This document shows, one piece after another, positions 18,528-29,658 of a stretch of 64,000 nt of DNA. Below the pieces are notes generated by a model. It was not told the origin of the DNA. It was given only the letters and a program-made list of their open reading frames with translations, and did not search any database. Position numbers and translations under genes: made by a program. Every line of letters starts with the position of its first letter. The first letter of the stretch is position 1. This DNA comes from Pseudomonas saudimassiliensis (lineage in GTDB: Bacteria > Pseudomonadota > Gammaproteobacteria > Pseudomonadales > Pseudomonadaceae): the NCBI RefSeq assembly GCF_000939975.1, contig NZ_LK391969.1, forward strand, positions 1,024,693 to 1,088,692, read 5' to 3'.

Positions 18528-19343
18528 ATGCAGCCCATGTTGAACATCGCCCTGCGCGCCGCGCGCAGCGCCGGAGAATTGATCTATCGCTCCATGGAAC
18601 GGCTGGATGTCCTGACCGTCAGCGAGAAAGAAGCTAACGATTACGTCAGCGAAGTGGACCGGGCTGCGGAACAGGCCATCATCCAGCAACTCCGCAGGAC
18701 CTACCCCGATCACGGCATCCATGCCGAGGAGTCTGGCTTCCAGCCCGGCCACGGCGAAGGTGCCGACATCGTCTGGATCATCGACCCGCTGGACGGCACC
18801 ACCAACTTCCTGCGTGGCGTGCCGCACTTCGCCGTAAGCATCGCCTGCCGCATCAAGGGCCGCATCGAACACGCGGTGGTACTGGATCCGGTACGTCAGG
18901 AAGAATTTACCGCCAGCCGTGGCCGCGGTGCTGCATTGAATGGCAAGCGCCTGCGCGTCAGCGCGCGCAAGAGCCTGGAAGGCGCCCTGCTCGGCACCGG
19001 CTTCCCATTCCGTGAAGACCAGACCGAATCGCTGGATAACTACCTGGGCATGTTCCGCAGCCTGGTTGGCCAGACCGCCGGCATCCGCCGCTGCGGCGCC
19101 GCCAGCCTGGACCTGGCCTATGTGGCCGCCGGCCGCTATGACGCCTTCTGGGAATTCGGCCTGGCGGAATGGGACATGGCCGCAGGCAGTCTGCTGATCC
19201 AGGAAGCGGGTGGCCTGGTGAGCGACTTCACCGGCGACAACCACTTCCTGGACAAGGGCCATATCGTGGCGGGCAACCCGAAGTGTTTCAAGGCCGTGCT
19301 GACCGCCATCCAGCCGCACCTGCCGGCCTCGATGAAGCGGTAA
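18528..19343 (+). CDS. suhB: Inositol-1-monophosphatase / SuhB
   Basis: Mg2+-dependent phosphatase of the inositol monophosphatase superfamily; in E. coli SuhB also joins rRNA antitermination complexes, and in P. aeruginosa it affects virulence switching. The 271 residues carry the metal motifs DPLDGTTNF (about residues 85-93) and WDMAAG (about 219-224), plus a GIHAEESG block that supplies the metal-binding Glu. The ATG at 18528 lies 40 bp after an extended -10. Single-gene unit closed by a bidirectional terminator shared with secF. Confidence 0.96.
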   Translation: MQPMLNIALRAARSAGELIYRSMERLDVLTVSEKEANDYVSEVDRAAEQAIIQQLRRTYPDHGIHAEESGFQPGHGEGADIVWIIDPLDGTTNFLRGVPHFAVSIACRIKGRIEHAVVLDPVRQEEFTASRGRGAALNGKRLRVSARKSLEGALLGTGFPFREDQTESLDNYLGMFRSLVGQTAGIRRCGAASLDLAYVAAGRYDAFWEFGLAEWDMAAGSLLIQEAGGLVSDFTGDNHFLDKGHIVAGNPKCFKAVLTAIQPHLPASMKR

Positions 19344-19354
19344 GGGCAGCTGAA

Positions 19355-19382
19355 AGCTTGAAGCTTGAAGCTTGAAGCTTGA
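19355..19382 (+). repeat. Tandem heptamer AGCTTGA x4
   Basis: Four perfect copies of AGCTTGA stand head to tail just after suhB, with partial copies at each side. Short tandem heptamers of this kind change copy number by slippage and occur between genes in pseudomonads. Confidence 0.85.
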
Positions 19383-19396
19383 AGCAAACCCAAAGA

Positions 19397-19430
19397 AAAA
19401 CCCCGGTACAGCAAGGCTGCCCGGGGTTTT
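19397..19430. terminator. Bidirectional terminator between suhB and secF
   Basis: AAAACCCCGG and CCGGGGTTTT form a 10-bp stem with a 14-base loop. TTTT-C-TTTT follows on the plus strand and T-rich sequence on the minus strand, so it can end both convergent transcripts. Confidence 0.8.
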
Positions 19431-19474
19431 CTTTTGCTGCCGCTTACTGCTTGGCGCAGGAAGCTGACCAGCCC

Positions 19475-20386
19475 TCAGGGCCGGTCGTCCACCTCTTCCA
19501 GTTGCGTCGGGATCAGGTCTTCGCGGGTCAGCCGGAGGTTGATCAGCAGACCGTTGGACACGTAGATGGAGGAGTAGGTACCCACCCCGATGCCGACGAT
19601 CAATGCCAGGGCAAAGCCGCGCATGCTCTCGCCACCGAACCAATAGAGCGACACCAGTACCAGCAGCGTACTGATCGAGGTAGCCAAGGTCCGCGCGAGG
19701 GTCTGGGTGGTGGATACGTTGATCACGTGCTCCACATCGGAGTTACGCATCAATCGCAGATTCTCACGCACCCGGTCGAAGACCACGATGGTGTCGTTCA
19801 ACGAATAACCGATGACTGCCAGTACCGCCGCCAGTACGGTGAGATCGAAGGTCAAACCGAGCAGGGAGAAGAAGCCCAGCACGAAGATCACGTCATGCAG
19901 CAGGGCAGCCACCGCGGCCACGGCAAACTTGAGCTGGAAGCGCAGGCCGACGTAGACCAGGATGCCGGCAATCGCCAGCAACATGCCCAAGCCGCCCTGA
20001 TCACGCAGCTCCTCGCCCACCTGCGGACCGATAAACTCGACGCGCTTGACCACAACATCGGCTCCGCCCTGCTGTGTCACCACCCGGGCAATTTCACTAC
20101 CCAGCTCTGGATCATCGCTGGACAACCGGATGATCACATCGGTGCTGGCGCCGAAGTTCTGCACGATGGCATCGTCCCAGCCGCCAGCCCGCAGCGTGGC
20201 GCGCACCGCATCCAGATCAGCAGGCTCGCTGTAGTTCAGCTCCACCAGCGCACCGCCGGTGAAATCCAGGCCGAAGTTCAGCTGCTTGACCGCCAGCGAA
20301 GCGATGGAACCGATCATCACAATCAGTGCAAGCACATAGAACGGCTTGCGCAACCGCATGAAATTGATGGTTTTGATATTGATCAT
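19475..20386 (-). CDS. secF: Protein translocase subunit SecF
   Basis: RND-type partner of SecD that uses proton motive force to complete protein export through SecYEG. The 303 residues have six transmembrane helices and a periplasmic domain between TM1 and TM2. GLDFTGGALVEL follows TM1, and IGYSLNDTIVVFDRVREN near residue 200 is the conserved RND segment with charged residues for proton flow. The ATG at 20386 is preceded by GAGGA. It follows secD by 10 bp. Confidence 0.97.
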   Translation of the reverse strand: MINIKTINFMRLRKPFYVLALIVMIGSIASLAVKQLNFGLDFTGGALVELNYSEPADLDAVRATLRAGGWDDAIVQNFGASTDVIIRLSSDDPELGSEIARVVTQQGGADVVVKRVEFIGPQVGEELRDQGGLGMLLAIAGILVYVGLRFQLKFAVAAVAALLHDVIFVLGFFSLLGLTFDLTVLAAVLAVIGYSLNDTIVVFDRVRENLRLMRNSDVEHVINVSTTQTLARTLATSISTLLVLVSLYWFGGESMRGFALALIVGIGVGTYSSIYVSNGLLINLRLTREDLIPTQLEEVDDRP

Positions 20387-20396
20387 GATCTGTTCC

Positions 20397-22277
20397 TCAC
20401 AGCCATAGCTTCCAGGACTTCTTGAGGTCGCGCCCGCCGATGCTCAGGTTGACCAGTGCACGGGTGACCATGATGGCGCTGAACATGGAGGTGACAATAC
20501 CCAGCGAGAGAGTGACCGCAAAGCCCTTGATCGGCCCGGTACCCATGGCGAACAGGATCACGCCCACCAACAAGGTGGTGAGGTTACCGTCGAGGATCGC
20601 CGAGAACGCCTTGTCGAAACCCTCATGCACAGCGCGCTGAATGGACGCCCCATTGGCCACCTCTTCCCGAATCCGCGAGAAGATCAGCACGTTGGCGTCC
20701 ACTGCCATACCCAGGGTCAGCACGATACCGGCAATCCCCGGCAGGGTCAGGGTCGCCCCCAGCAGTGACATCAGCGCCAGCAGCAGCACCAGGTTGAAGC
20801 TCAGGGCGATACTCGCCAGCACGCCGAAACCCCGATAGATCACTATCATGAACAGCACGACCAGCAGGAAGCCGATCTGGGTCGCAGTGATACCGTTGGC
20901 GATGTTCTCGGCGCCCAGGCTCGGCCCGATGGTGCGTTCCTCGGCGAAGTACATGGGCGCGGCCAGGCCACCGGCACGCAGCAGCAGGGCCAGTTCGGAG
21001 GCTTCCGCTGGCGAACCGAGGCCCGTGATACGGAACTGGTTGCCCAGGGTGCTCTGGATGGTTGCCAGGCTGATGATGGACTTGTCTTCGACAAAGGTCG
21101 GCACCGACACGTCCTGCATCACCCCATCGACTTCCTGGCGGACCACGCGCGGCACTTCACGCTGCTCGATAAACAGCACTGCCATGCCCCGGCCCACGTT
21201 GTTGCGGGTGGCCCGGGTCATCAGCTCGCCGCCGTGCCCATCCAGGCGGATGTTGACCTGCGGGTTGCCGTTCTCGTCGAAGTTGGACTGGGCATCGGTA
21301 ACCTGGTCACCGGTGAGGATGATACTGCGCTCGATGTCAGCCGGCGGGCGACCCATGCCATCGCGAAACTCGAAGGTCTCGACCGTGGCCCGCGGCGCAT
21401 TGGGCTCCGCGGCGAGGCGGAATTCGAGGTTGGCGGTCTTGCCGAGAATACGCTTGGCTTCGGCCGTATCCTGTACGCCCGGTAGCTCAACCACGATGCG
21501 GTTGGCACCCTGGCGCTGCACCAGCGGCTCGGCTACACCCAGCTCATTGACCCGATTGCGGACGGTGGTCAGGTTCTGGCGCACCGAGTATTCGCGGATT
21601 TCCGTCAGCTTGGCGTCGGTCAGGGCCAGACGCAGGACGTCCATGTTGTCGCGGCGCGTGGTGCTGATCTGGAATTCGTTGTACTTGCCGGCGACCGCCC
21701 GCTGCGCAGCGCTCAGCTGATCCTCGTCGGTGAAGCCGAACTGCAATACGGTGCCCTGCGCGGGCAGGCTGCGATAGCGGACTCGTTCGTTGCGAAACAG
21801 GGTCCGCAGCTCGCTGTCGTACACATTGACCCGCGCTTCAATGGCCTTTTCCATGTCCACTTCCAACAGGAAGTGCACACCACCGGCCAGGTCGAGACCG
21901 AGCTTCATGGGGCCGGCGCCGATGTTCAGCAGCCAGTCCGGCGTCGTCGCTGCCAGATTCTGTGCCACGACGAAATCATGGCCCAGGGTACGGCGAACGA
22001 TGTCCTGTGCCGGCAACTGATCCGACATATTGACCAGACGCACCAGGCCGGAACTGGCATTGCTGCCGAGCTCGATGCCCTTGGTCTCGATACCGGCCTC
22101 GTTCAGGGCCTGCTCGATGCGCTGCAGGTCGCCCTGCTGGATGGTCTGGGTAGAACTGACCCCGGAGATCTGGATGGCCGGATCATCGGGGTAGAGATTG
22201 GGAGTTGCGTAAATCAGGCCGAGCGCGAGCACCGCCACGATCAGCAGATATTTCCACAGGGGATAACGATTGAGCAT
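20397..22277 (-). CDS. secD: Protein translocase subunit SecD
   Basis: Inner-membrane export factor with a large periplasmic domain between TM1 and TM2 and five more helices in the last 170 residues. Of 626 residues, MKLGLDLAGGVHFLLEVD (about 123-140) is the SecD signature after the first domain. GMAVDANVLIFSRIREE (about 525-541) carries the conserved Asp of the RND proton path. TM1 is WKYLLIVAVLALGLIYATPNLYP. The ATG at 22277 fits the family start. A 10-bp intercistronic hairpin separates it from yajC, and secF follows closely. Confidence 0.98.
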   Translation of the reverse strand: MLNRYPLWKYLLIVAVLALGLIYATPNLYPDDPAIQISGVSSTQTIQQGDLQRIEQALNEAGIETKGIELGSNASSGLVRLVNMSDQLPAQDIVRRTLGHDFVVAQNLAATTPDWLLNIGAGPMKLGLDLAGGVHFLLEVDMEKAIEARVNVYDSELRTLFRNERVRYRSLPAQGTVLQFGFTDEDQLSAAQRAVAGKYNEFQISTTRRDNMDVLRLALTDAKLTEIREYSVRQNLTTVRNRVNELGVAEPLVQRQGANRIVVELPGVQDTAEAKRILGKTANLEFRLAAEPNAPRATVETFEFRDGMGRPPADIERSIILTGDQVTDAQSNFDENGNPQVNIRLDGHGGELMTRATRNNVGRGMAVLFIEQREVPRVVRQEVDGVMQDVSVPTFVEDKSIISLATIQSTLGNQFRITGLGSPAEASELALLLRAGGLAAPMYFAEERTIGPSLGAENIANGITATQIGFLLVVLFMIVIYRGFGVLASIALSFNLVLLLALMSLLGATLTLPGIAGIVLTLGMAVDANVLIFSRIREEVANGASIQRAVHEGFDKAFSAILDGNLTTLLVGVILFAMGTGPIKGFAVTLSLGIVTSMFSAIMVTRALVNLSIGGRDLKKSWKLWL

Positions 22278-22294
22278 GTGAGAGCCCGATAACG

Positions 22295-22319
22295 ATCCGG
22301 GCGCAGAAAGCGCCCGGAT
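22295..22319 (-). promoter_or_regulatory. Intercistronic hairpin between yajC and secD
   Basis: ATCCGGGCGC and its complement form a perfect 10-bp stem with loop AGAAA. Without a T-run it may stabilise the upstream mRNA or give partial attenuation, reducing secDF relative to tgt-yajC. Confidence 0.5.
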
Positions 22320-22334
22320 GCATGTCTGGAAAAA

Positions 22335-22670
22335 TTAGATGGCTTTCAGCGTGCCTTTGGGCAGTGCGGCTACCACAGCGCCCTTCTGGAACTTGAGTTC
22401 CTGGCCTTCGCTCACTTCCAGCACGATGAACTCGTCGGTGACTTTCTTCACCTTACCGAGGATACCGCCGCCGGTTACCACTTCGTCACCCACGCTCAGG
22501 CCGCCGATCAGGTTCTTGTGGTCCTTGGCGCGCTTGGCCTGGGGCCGCCAGATCATCAGGTAGAAGATGACCACGAAACCGACCAGGAAAATCATGCTCA
22601 TCGGGTCAAAGCCCGCCGGAGCAGCGCCAGGTGCAGTTTGGGCCATGGCCTCGGAGATGAAAAAACTCAT
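22335..22670 (-). CDS. yajC: Preprotein translocase subunit YajC
   Basis: Small accessory subunit of the SecDF-YajC complex, 111 residues. One transmembrane helix (MSMIFLVGFVVIFYLMIW, about residues 24-41) is followed by RPQAKRAKDHKNLI and a small cytosolic domain with GDEVVTGGGILGKVKKV, the family signature. It lies between tgt and secD, as in most gammaproteobacteria. Confidence 0.97.
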   Translation of the reverse strand: MSFFISEAMAQTAPGAAPAGFDPMSMIFLVGFVVIFYLMIWRPQAKRAKDHKNLIGGLSVGDEVVTGGGILGKVKKVTDEFIVLEVSEGQELKFQKGAVVAALPKGTLKAI

Positions 22671-22729
22671 GTAGAACTCCTGTTTTATAGTGTCGCAAGA
22701 AAAGAATAATGGGGCTTCCTGACCGCTAT

Positions 22730-24903
<2,174 letters not shown>

Positions 24904-24973
24904 GGGGAATTTCCAGCGGTAAGAAAGGGGCGCATATAGTAGCGGACTTCTGCCTTTTCGACCACGCAAAGCA

Positions 24974-25003
24974 TTGACCTGAACGCTCAAGGCTCCGTAT
25001 ACT
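24974..25003 (+). promoter_or_regulatory. Promoter of tRNA-Leu
   Basis: TTGACC (24974-24979) and TATACT (24998-25003) with 18-bp spacing lie just upstream of the tRNA. The GC-rich CGCGCGG after the -10 resembles a stringent discriminator. Confidence 0.75.
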
Positions 25004-25021
25004 CCGCGCGGCTTGCAAAAA

Positions 25022-25108
25022 GCCTCGGTGGCGGAATTGGTAGACGCGGCGGATTCAAAATCCGCTTCTGGTGACAGAGTGGGAGTTCGATTCTCCCCCG
25101 AGGCACCA
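25022..25108 (+). tRNA. tRNA-Leu (anticodon CAA)
   Basis: Acceptor GCCTCGG (25022-25028) pairs with CCGAGGC (25098-25104), followed by an encoded ACCA end. The anticodon stem GCGGA/TCCGC (25049-25053, 25061-25065) encloses TTCAAAA, giving anticodon CAA for UUG codons. A long variable arm, typical of class II Leu tRNAs, and the T-arm GGGAGTTCGATTCTCCC complete the cloverleaf. Promoter upstream and terminator downstream are both clear. Confidence 0.97.
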
Positions 25109-25148
25109 TTCGATGCGAATGGTGAAAGAATAGAGTGGCAAGCATGAC

Positions 25149-25173
25149 AAACCGGCCCTGAGCCGGTTTTTTT
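25149..25173 (+). terminator. Intrinsic terminator of tRNA-Leu
   Basis: AAACCGGC and GCCGGTTT (loop CCTGA) followed by a run of seven T. Confidence 0.9.
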
Positions 25174-25200
25174 GTATTTGTAATTTACGCCGCCTTGGGA

Positions 25201-25226
25201 GCGATGACCGTTATCGAGGTCATCGC
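25201..25226 (-). terminator. Stem-loop after the PEGA-like lipoprotein gene
   Basis: GCGATGACC and GGTCATCGC form a perfect 9-bp stem with an 8-base loop, 24 bases beyond the stop codon. No T-run follows on the minus strand, so termination is only possible. Confidence 0.4.
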
Positions 25227-25249
25227 AAAACCACCCGTGGCGACATAGA

Positions 25250-25768
25250 TCAGTTGATTCTGATTAGCTGCTGCTTCTGGACATCCGTCAGGGTGTTGAT
25301 GGACACCACCTCGCCCAATTCAACGACTTCCTCCCCGTCAGCCTCGGGAGTAACGACAAGTGGGGTCATATGTGCCGCACTGGACTCGGGCAACTTGTAC
25401 ATCGCTCCGGTAGCAGGGTCGATGATCAACAAACCAATAATTCCACCAAACAGGATATTAGCGACATACCAACCATCTACGCTCGGTGAGATGATATTGG
25501 TCTGACCCTCATAGCCCTCCTTGGAAAAGGCCACCGTATAATTTGCGCCGCTGAAATAGCCGTCACCTGCCTTGAGAGTAACAGTACCGGGGGTAACACC
25601 TTGATGTACTACCACTCCGCTTTCATTGCGTACAGAAAATGTTGCTCCCACAGGCTGTGAACTAAAGGATACAGGGTAGTGACTGTCGCTGATGATACTT
25701 GCGCAACCGCTTAAGATCACAGTAGCAGCCAAGGCACAAGCCGCACGAGTGGTTTGCATAATACGCAT
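25250..25768 (-). CDS. Putative lipoprotein with a PEGA-like domain
   Basis: A 172-residue predicted lipoprotein of unknown function. The signal [22 protein letters not shown] gives an acylated Cys at 22; it is named here by its lipobox LSGC. Next comes a PEGA-like beta domain ([32 protein letters not shown]). The C-terminal part has a hydrophobic Gly-rich stretch ([27 protein letters not shown]), common in small outer-membrane-associated lipoproteins. The ATG at 25768 follows AGGA. It is divergent from a second lipoprotein gene and has lower apparent GC than its neighbours, suggesting acquisition. No function is assigned. Confidence 0.75.
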   Translation of the reverse strand: MRIMQTTRAACALAATVILSGCASIISDSHYPVSFSSQPVGATFSVRNESGVVVHQGVTPGTVTLKAGDGYFSGANYTVAFSKEGYEGQTNIISPSVDGWYVANILFGGIIGLLIIDPATGAMYKLPESSAAHMTPLVVTPEADGEEVVELGEVVSINTLTDVQKQQLIRIN

Positions 25769-25933
25769 AAGAATCCTTTCTAATAATGAGGTGCCGTTTT
25801 GGCGGCGTGATACTACCTGGACGCCAGCTGTTTGTCATTGCAATATGACATCACAATGATACGATCTAGCCATGCCGTTGAACGGAGTACAGCCAGGGCG
25901 GCGTATCCATACTATTCAGAAAAGGACTTTCTC

Positions 25934-26482
25934 ATGCGTAAAATTCTGGCTTTCTCTGTCGTTGCCACCTGCGTCGTGATTACTGGTTGCGCGAGCCCCG
26001 CGCAGGTCAGCAACATGAAGGCAACCACCTTTCATGAACAGCGAACCGAACCCAATGCGCTGCAGGCAAACCTGTATGTGAGTGAGATCACCGGCGGGAA
26101 GGGAACTAATCCATTGTGGACGTCGCAAGTCAGCAACAGCGACTTTCGGCAGGCGCTTGAAGCATCACTCGCTTCGGCGGGTATGCTGGCCAGCGGCAGT
26201 GAGGGTCAATACCTACTCAGAGCCCATCTTGATGGGTTGCGTCAGCCACTCTTCGGCGCATCGATGACCGTCTCATCGAAAATCCATTATGTGATTCTCG
26301 ACAGACAGACCAATAAGACAGTATTCGAAAGAACGATTGATCTGCCATATACCGCCGCCTTTTCCGATGCATTTGCTGGTGTGACTCGGCTGCGGTTGGC
26401 CAATGAGGGGGCAATTCGGGTAAACATCCAGGCGCTGATCAAGGATCTGATCGAACTAGACATTGCTCAGGTCGCACTCTGA
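25934..26482 (+). CDS. Putative lipoprotein of unknown function
   Basis: A 182-residue predicted lipoprotein. The signal peptide MRKILAFSVVATCVVITGC ends in a lipobox (ITGC, Cys 19). The mature part (QANLYVSEITGG, FRQALEASLASAGML, VSSKIHYVILDRQTNKTVFERTIDLPY) is a mixed alpha/beta domain that I do not recognise. The ATG at 25934 follows AAAGGA; upstream in-frame starts would hide the signal peptide and are rejected. It is divergent from the PEGA-like lipoprotein gene across 165 bp, so the two may share regulation. Base composition is less GC-rich than the surrounding core genes. Confidence 0.72.
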   Translation: MRKILAFSVVATCVVITGCASPAQVSNMKATTFHEQRTEPNALQANLYVSEITGGKGTNPLWTSQVSNSDFRQALEASLASAGMLASGSEGQYLLRAHLDGLRQPLFGASMTVSSKIHYVILDRQTNKTVFERTIDLPYTAAFSDAFAGVTRLRLANEGAIRVNIQALIKDLIELDIAQVAL

Positions 26483-26520
26483 TCCAAGCTAATGAGCTAA
26501 CTATGCTAGCTCGGATATCC

Positions 26521-26552
26521 AGCCGCTACCGCCCTTGTAGACGGCAGCGGCT
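26521..26552 (-). terminator. Hairpin after trxB
   Basis: AGCCGCT and AGCGGCT pair with an additional CCG/CGG after a mismatch. It begins a few bases past the trxB stop on the minus strand; no T-run is present. Confidence 0.45.
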
Positions 26553-26557
26553 GTGAT

Positions 26558-27544
<987 letters not shown>

Positions 27545-27644
27545 TCATGGCTTGCATGTTAAGGCACTGGGCAGAGGATGAATACTGCTGTCACTATATC
27601 AGCCGCATAGCGTGCCCCTATTTGAAGATAACCAAGGACTATTG

Positions 27645-28382
27645 ATGACTCAGGCAATTGCCCCACTACGCGGGCCGGAATACCTGCGCGAAGGCTGGCA
27701 GCGCATACGCCAGCCCGGCCTGCGGCGCTTTCTGGTGATTCCCCTGATATTGAACCTGACGTTGTTCGTGGCGCTGATTGGCTGGGGCGCCCGGCAATTC
27801 AATTACTGGATGGACCGGCTGATGCCGCACCTGCCGGAGTGGGCCGCCTTCGTCGAATGGTTGCTGTGGCCACTGTTCGCGCTGGTGGTGTTGCTGGTGC
27901 TGTTCTTCGGTTTCAGCATCCTCGCCAACCTGATCGCTTCGCCCTTCTACGGCTTTCTCGCCGAGAAGGTGGCCGAACAGGAGCGCGGGCTGGTCAGCCC
28001 GCCGACCGGCTGGCGGGAGATTCTCATGGTGGTGCCCCGCAGCCTGGGCCGAGAATTTCGCAAGATCGCCTATTACCTGCCGCGGCTGATCGGCCTGCTG
28101 TTGTTGACGTTGATCCCAGTGGTGAACCTGGCCGCCTCGCCCCTGCTGCTGGCCTTCGGGGTGTGGATGATGGCGGTGCAATATATCGATTACCAGGCGG
28201 ACAACGACCAAGTGGATTTCCGCGACCTGCTGCGCTGGATGCGCGGGCGCCGGGCACTGTCCCTGGGTTTCGGGTTGCCGGTCTATATCGGCATGCTGAT
28301 CCCGCTGGTGAATCTGCTGGTGATGCCTTCGGCGGTTGCCGGCTCCACGCTGCTGTGGGTCCGGGAGGGCCCTGGCCGCTGA
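27645..28382 (+). CDS. cysZ: Sulfate transporter CysZ
   Basis: Inner-membrane protein for sulfate uptake feeding cysteine synthesis. The 245 residues contain the conserved hydrophobic segments LVIPLILNLTLFVALIGWG, LFALVVLLVLFFGFSILANLIASPFYGFLAEKV (in part) and LLLLTLIPVVNLAASPLLLAFGVWMMAVQYIDY (in part). FYGFLAEKVE-type and QYIDYQADN motifs are typical. The ATG at 27645 follows AAGGA with six-base spacing; a GTG eleven codons upstream is unlikely. Confidence 0.93.
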   Translation: MTQAIAPLRGPEYLREGWQRIRQPGLRRFLVIPLILNLTLFVALIGWGARQFNYWMDRLMPHLPEWAAFVEWLLWPLFALVVLLVLFFGFSILANLIASPFYGFLAEKVAEQERGLVSPPTGWREILMVVPRSLGREFRKIAYYLPRLIGLLLLTLIPVVNLAASPLLLAFGVWMMAVQYIDYQADNDQVDFRDLLRWMRGRRALSLGFGLPVYIGMLIPLVNLLVMPSAVAGSTLLWVREGPGR

Positions 28383-28422
28383 CATGAATCGGTCACCGGA
28401 TCGTCACACTGTGATCACCGAG
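28379..28422 (+). promoter_or_regulatory. Pho-box-like 11-bp repeats before the glycosyltransferase
   Basis: Four successive 11-bp units start at 28379, 28390, 28401 and 28412: CTGACATGAAT, CGGTCACCGGA, TCGTCACACTG, TGATCACCGAG. The first matches the PhoB consensus CTGTCATAAAW at most positions and the others keep the TCAC/GACA core. A CATACT -10 candidate is at 28429-28434. Confidence 0.42.
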
Positions 28423-28441
28423 GGCGACCATACTGATCGCC

Positions 28442-29647
28442 ATGACCACTCTCTCGCTTGCGCATTCGCAGTACGCACTGGTTACCGAAACCTGGAAGCC
28501 GCAGATCAATGGCGTGGCCAATACCCTTGGCCGCCTGCATGAGGGGCTGCTGCGTAACCACCATCGTGTCCAGCTGATACGCCCCGCCCAACCCGGCGAG
28601 ACCGCCGGGTTTACGGATGACGGTTCGGCGCAGGAGCTACGGGTGCCGGGTGCTCCCCTGCCCGGCTATCCCGGGTTGCAATTCGGCTGGCCAGCCACGC
28701 GCCAGCTCAAGGCGTACTGGCAACGCCAGCGGCCGGATGCGGTGTACCTGGCCACCGAGGGGCCGCTTGGCTGGTCGGCAATGCGCGCCGCGCGGCAACT
28801 GGGCATCCCGGTGGTAAGTGGTTTTCATACCAGCTTCCAGCACTACAGCGAGTATTACGGCCTGGGCTTACTGCAGCGTCCCGCTGTGGCCTGGCTGCGC
28901 TGGTTTCACAACCAGTCGCTGCTGACCCTGACCGCCAGCAGCACGCAACAACGGGAACTGGCGCGCCTGGGGATCAACAACCTGATGTTACTGGGCCGCG
29001 GCGTGGATTGTGATCTCTTCCATCCGAGCCGCCGCGATCCAGCGCTGCGCGCCCGCTGGGGCGCAGGCAAGGATGACCTGGTCATGTTGCATGTCGGCCG
29101 GCTGGCCGCCGAGAAGAACCTGCCCCTGCTTGAGCGTAGCTGGCAGGCGCTGCAGGCGATGTCTAACAGCACTGTGCGGCTGCGGCTGGTGGTGGTGGGT
29201 GATGGGCCGCTGCGCGCCTCGCTGCAACGGAGCATGCCCGGCGCGATCTTCACCGGCGCCCTGACCGGCGTCGACCTGGCCCGGGTCTATGCCAGTGCAG
29301 ATATCTTCATCTTTCCGAGCCTGACCGAGACCTTCGGCAATGTGGTGACCGAGGCCATGGCGTCGGGCCTGGCGGTGAATGCATTTGACCTGGCAGCGGC
29401 GCACCAGCACATCCGCGACCGCTACAGCGGTGGCCTGGCGCCGGTGGCCAATGAGGAGGCGTTTCTGGATAACCTGCGCTGGCTGGTCAGCAACACCGAG
29501 GGGTTGCGTAGCGCCCGGCTGCATGCCCGGCACCGCGCCTGCCAACTGGGCTGGCCGATGATAGTGGAACGCTTTGAGGGCTACCTCAACCGCGCGAGCC
29601 TGTCGAACGCCCGGACCATGACGGCCAGCCCCGGCATCCGGGGCTAG
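28442..29647 (+). CDS. Family 4 glycosyltransferase, glycolipid-type
   Basis: A 401-residue GT-B retaining glycosyltransferase (GT4/GT1-like). The N-terminal domain has YALVTETWKPQINGVANTL and FHTSFQHYSEYYG. The C-terminal donor domain has LHVGRLAAEKNLPLL, VGDGPLR and the E-x7-E type FPSLTETFGNVVTEAMASG. This group includes enzymes that glycosylate diacylglycerol under phosphate starvation. Pho-box-like repeats directly upstream agree with that, but the acceptor is not proven. No Shine-Dalgarno sequence precedes the ATG, and a predicted -10 lies so close that the mRNA could be leaderless. It follows cysZ by 59 bp. Confidence 0.85.
   Translation: MTTLSLAHSQYALVTETWKPQINGVANTLGRLHEGLLRNHHRVQLIRPAQPGETAGFTDDGSAQELRVPGAPLPGYPGLQFGWPATRQLKAYWQRQRPDAVYLATEGPLGWSAMRAARQLGIPVVSGFHTSFQHYSEYYGLGLLQRPAVAWLRWFHNQSLLTLTASSTQQRELARLGINNLMLLGRGVDCDLFHPSRRDPALRARWGAGKDDLVMLHVGRLAAEKNLPLLERSWQALQAMSNSTVRLRLVVVGDGPLRASLQRSMPGAIFTGALTGVDLARVYASADIFIFPSLTETFGNVVTEAMASGLAVNAFDLAAAHQHIRDRYSGGLAPVANEEAFLDNLRWLVSNTEGLRSARLHARHRACQLGWPMIVERFEGYLNRASLSNARTMTASPGIRG
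29627..29645 (+). terminator. Hairpin over the glycosyltransferase stop codon
   Basis: AGCCCCGG and CCGGGGCT with loop CAT form an 8-bp stem that includes part of the stop codon. It lies between two convergent genes and could end either transcript. Confidence 0.45.
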
Positions 29648-29658
29648 CCGCTGCAGTG

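Noticed and set aside
19355-19382. CRISPR or attachment site
   Set aside because: Seven-base units without spacers; too short and contiguous for CRISPR, and no integrase nearby.
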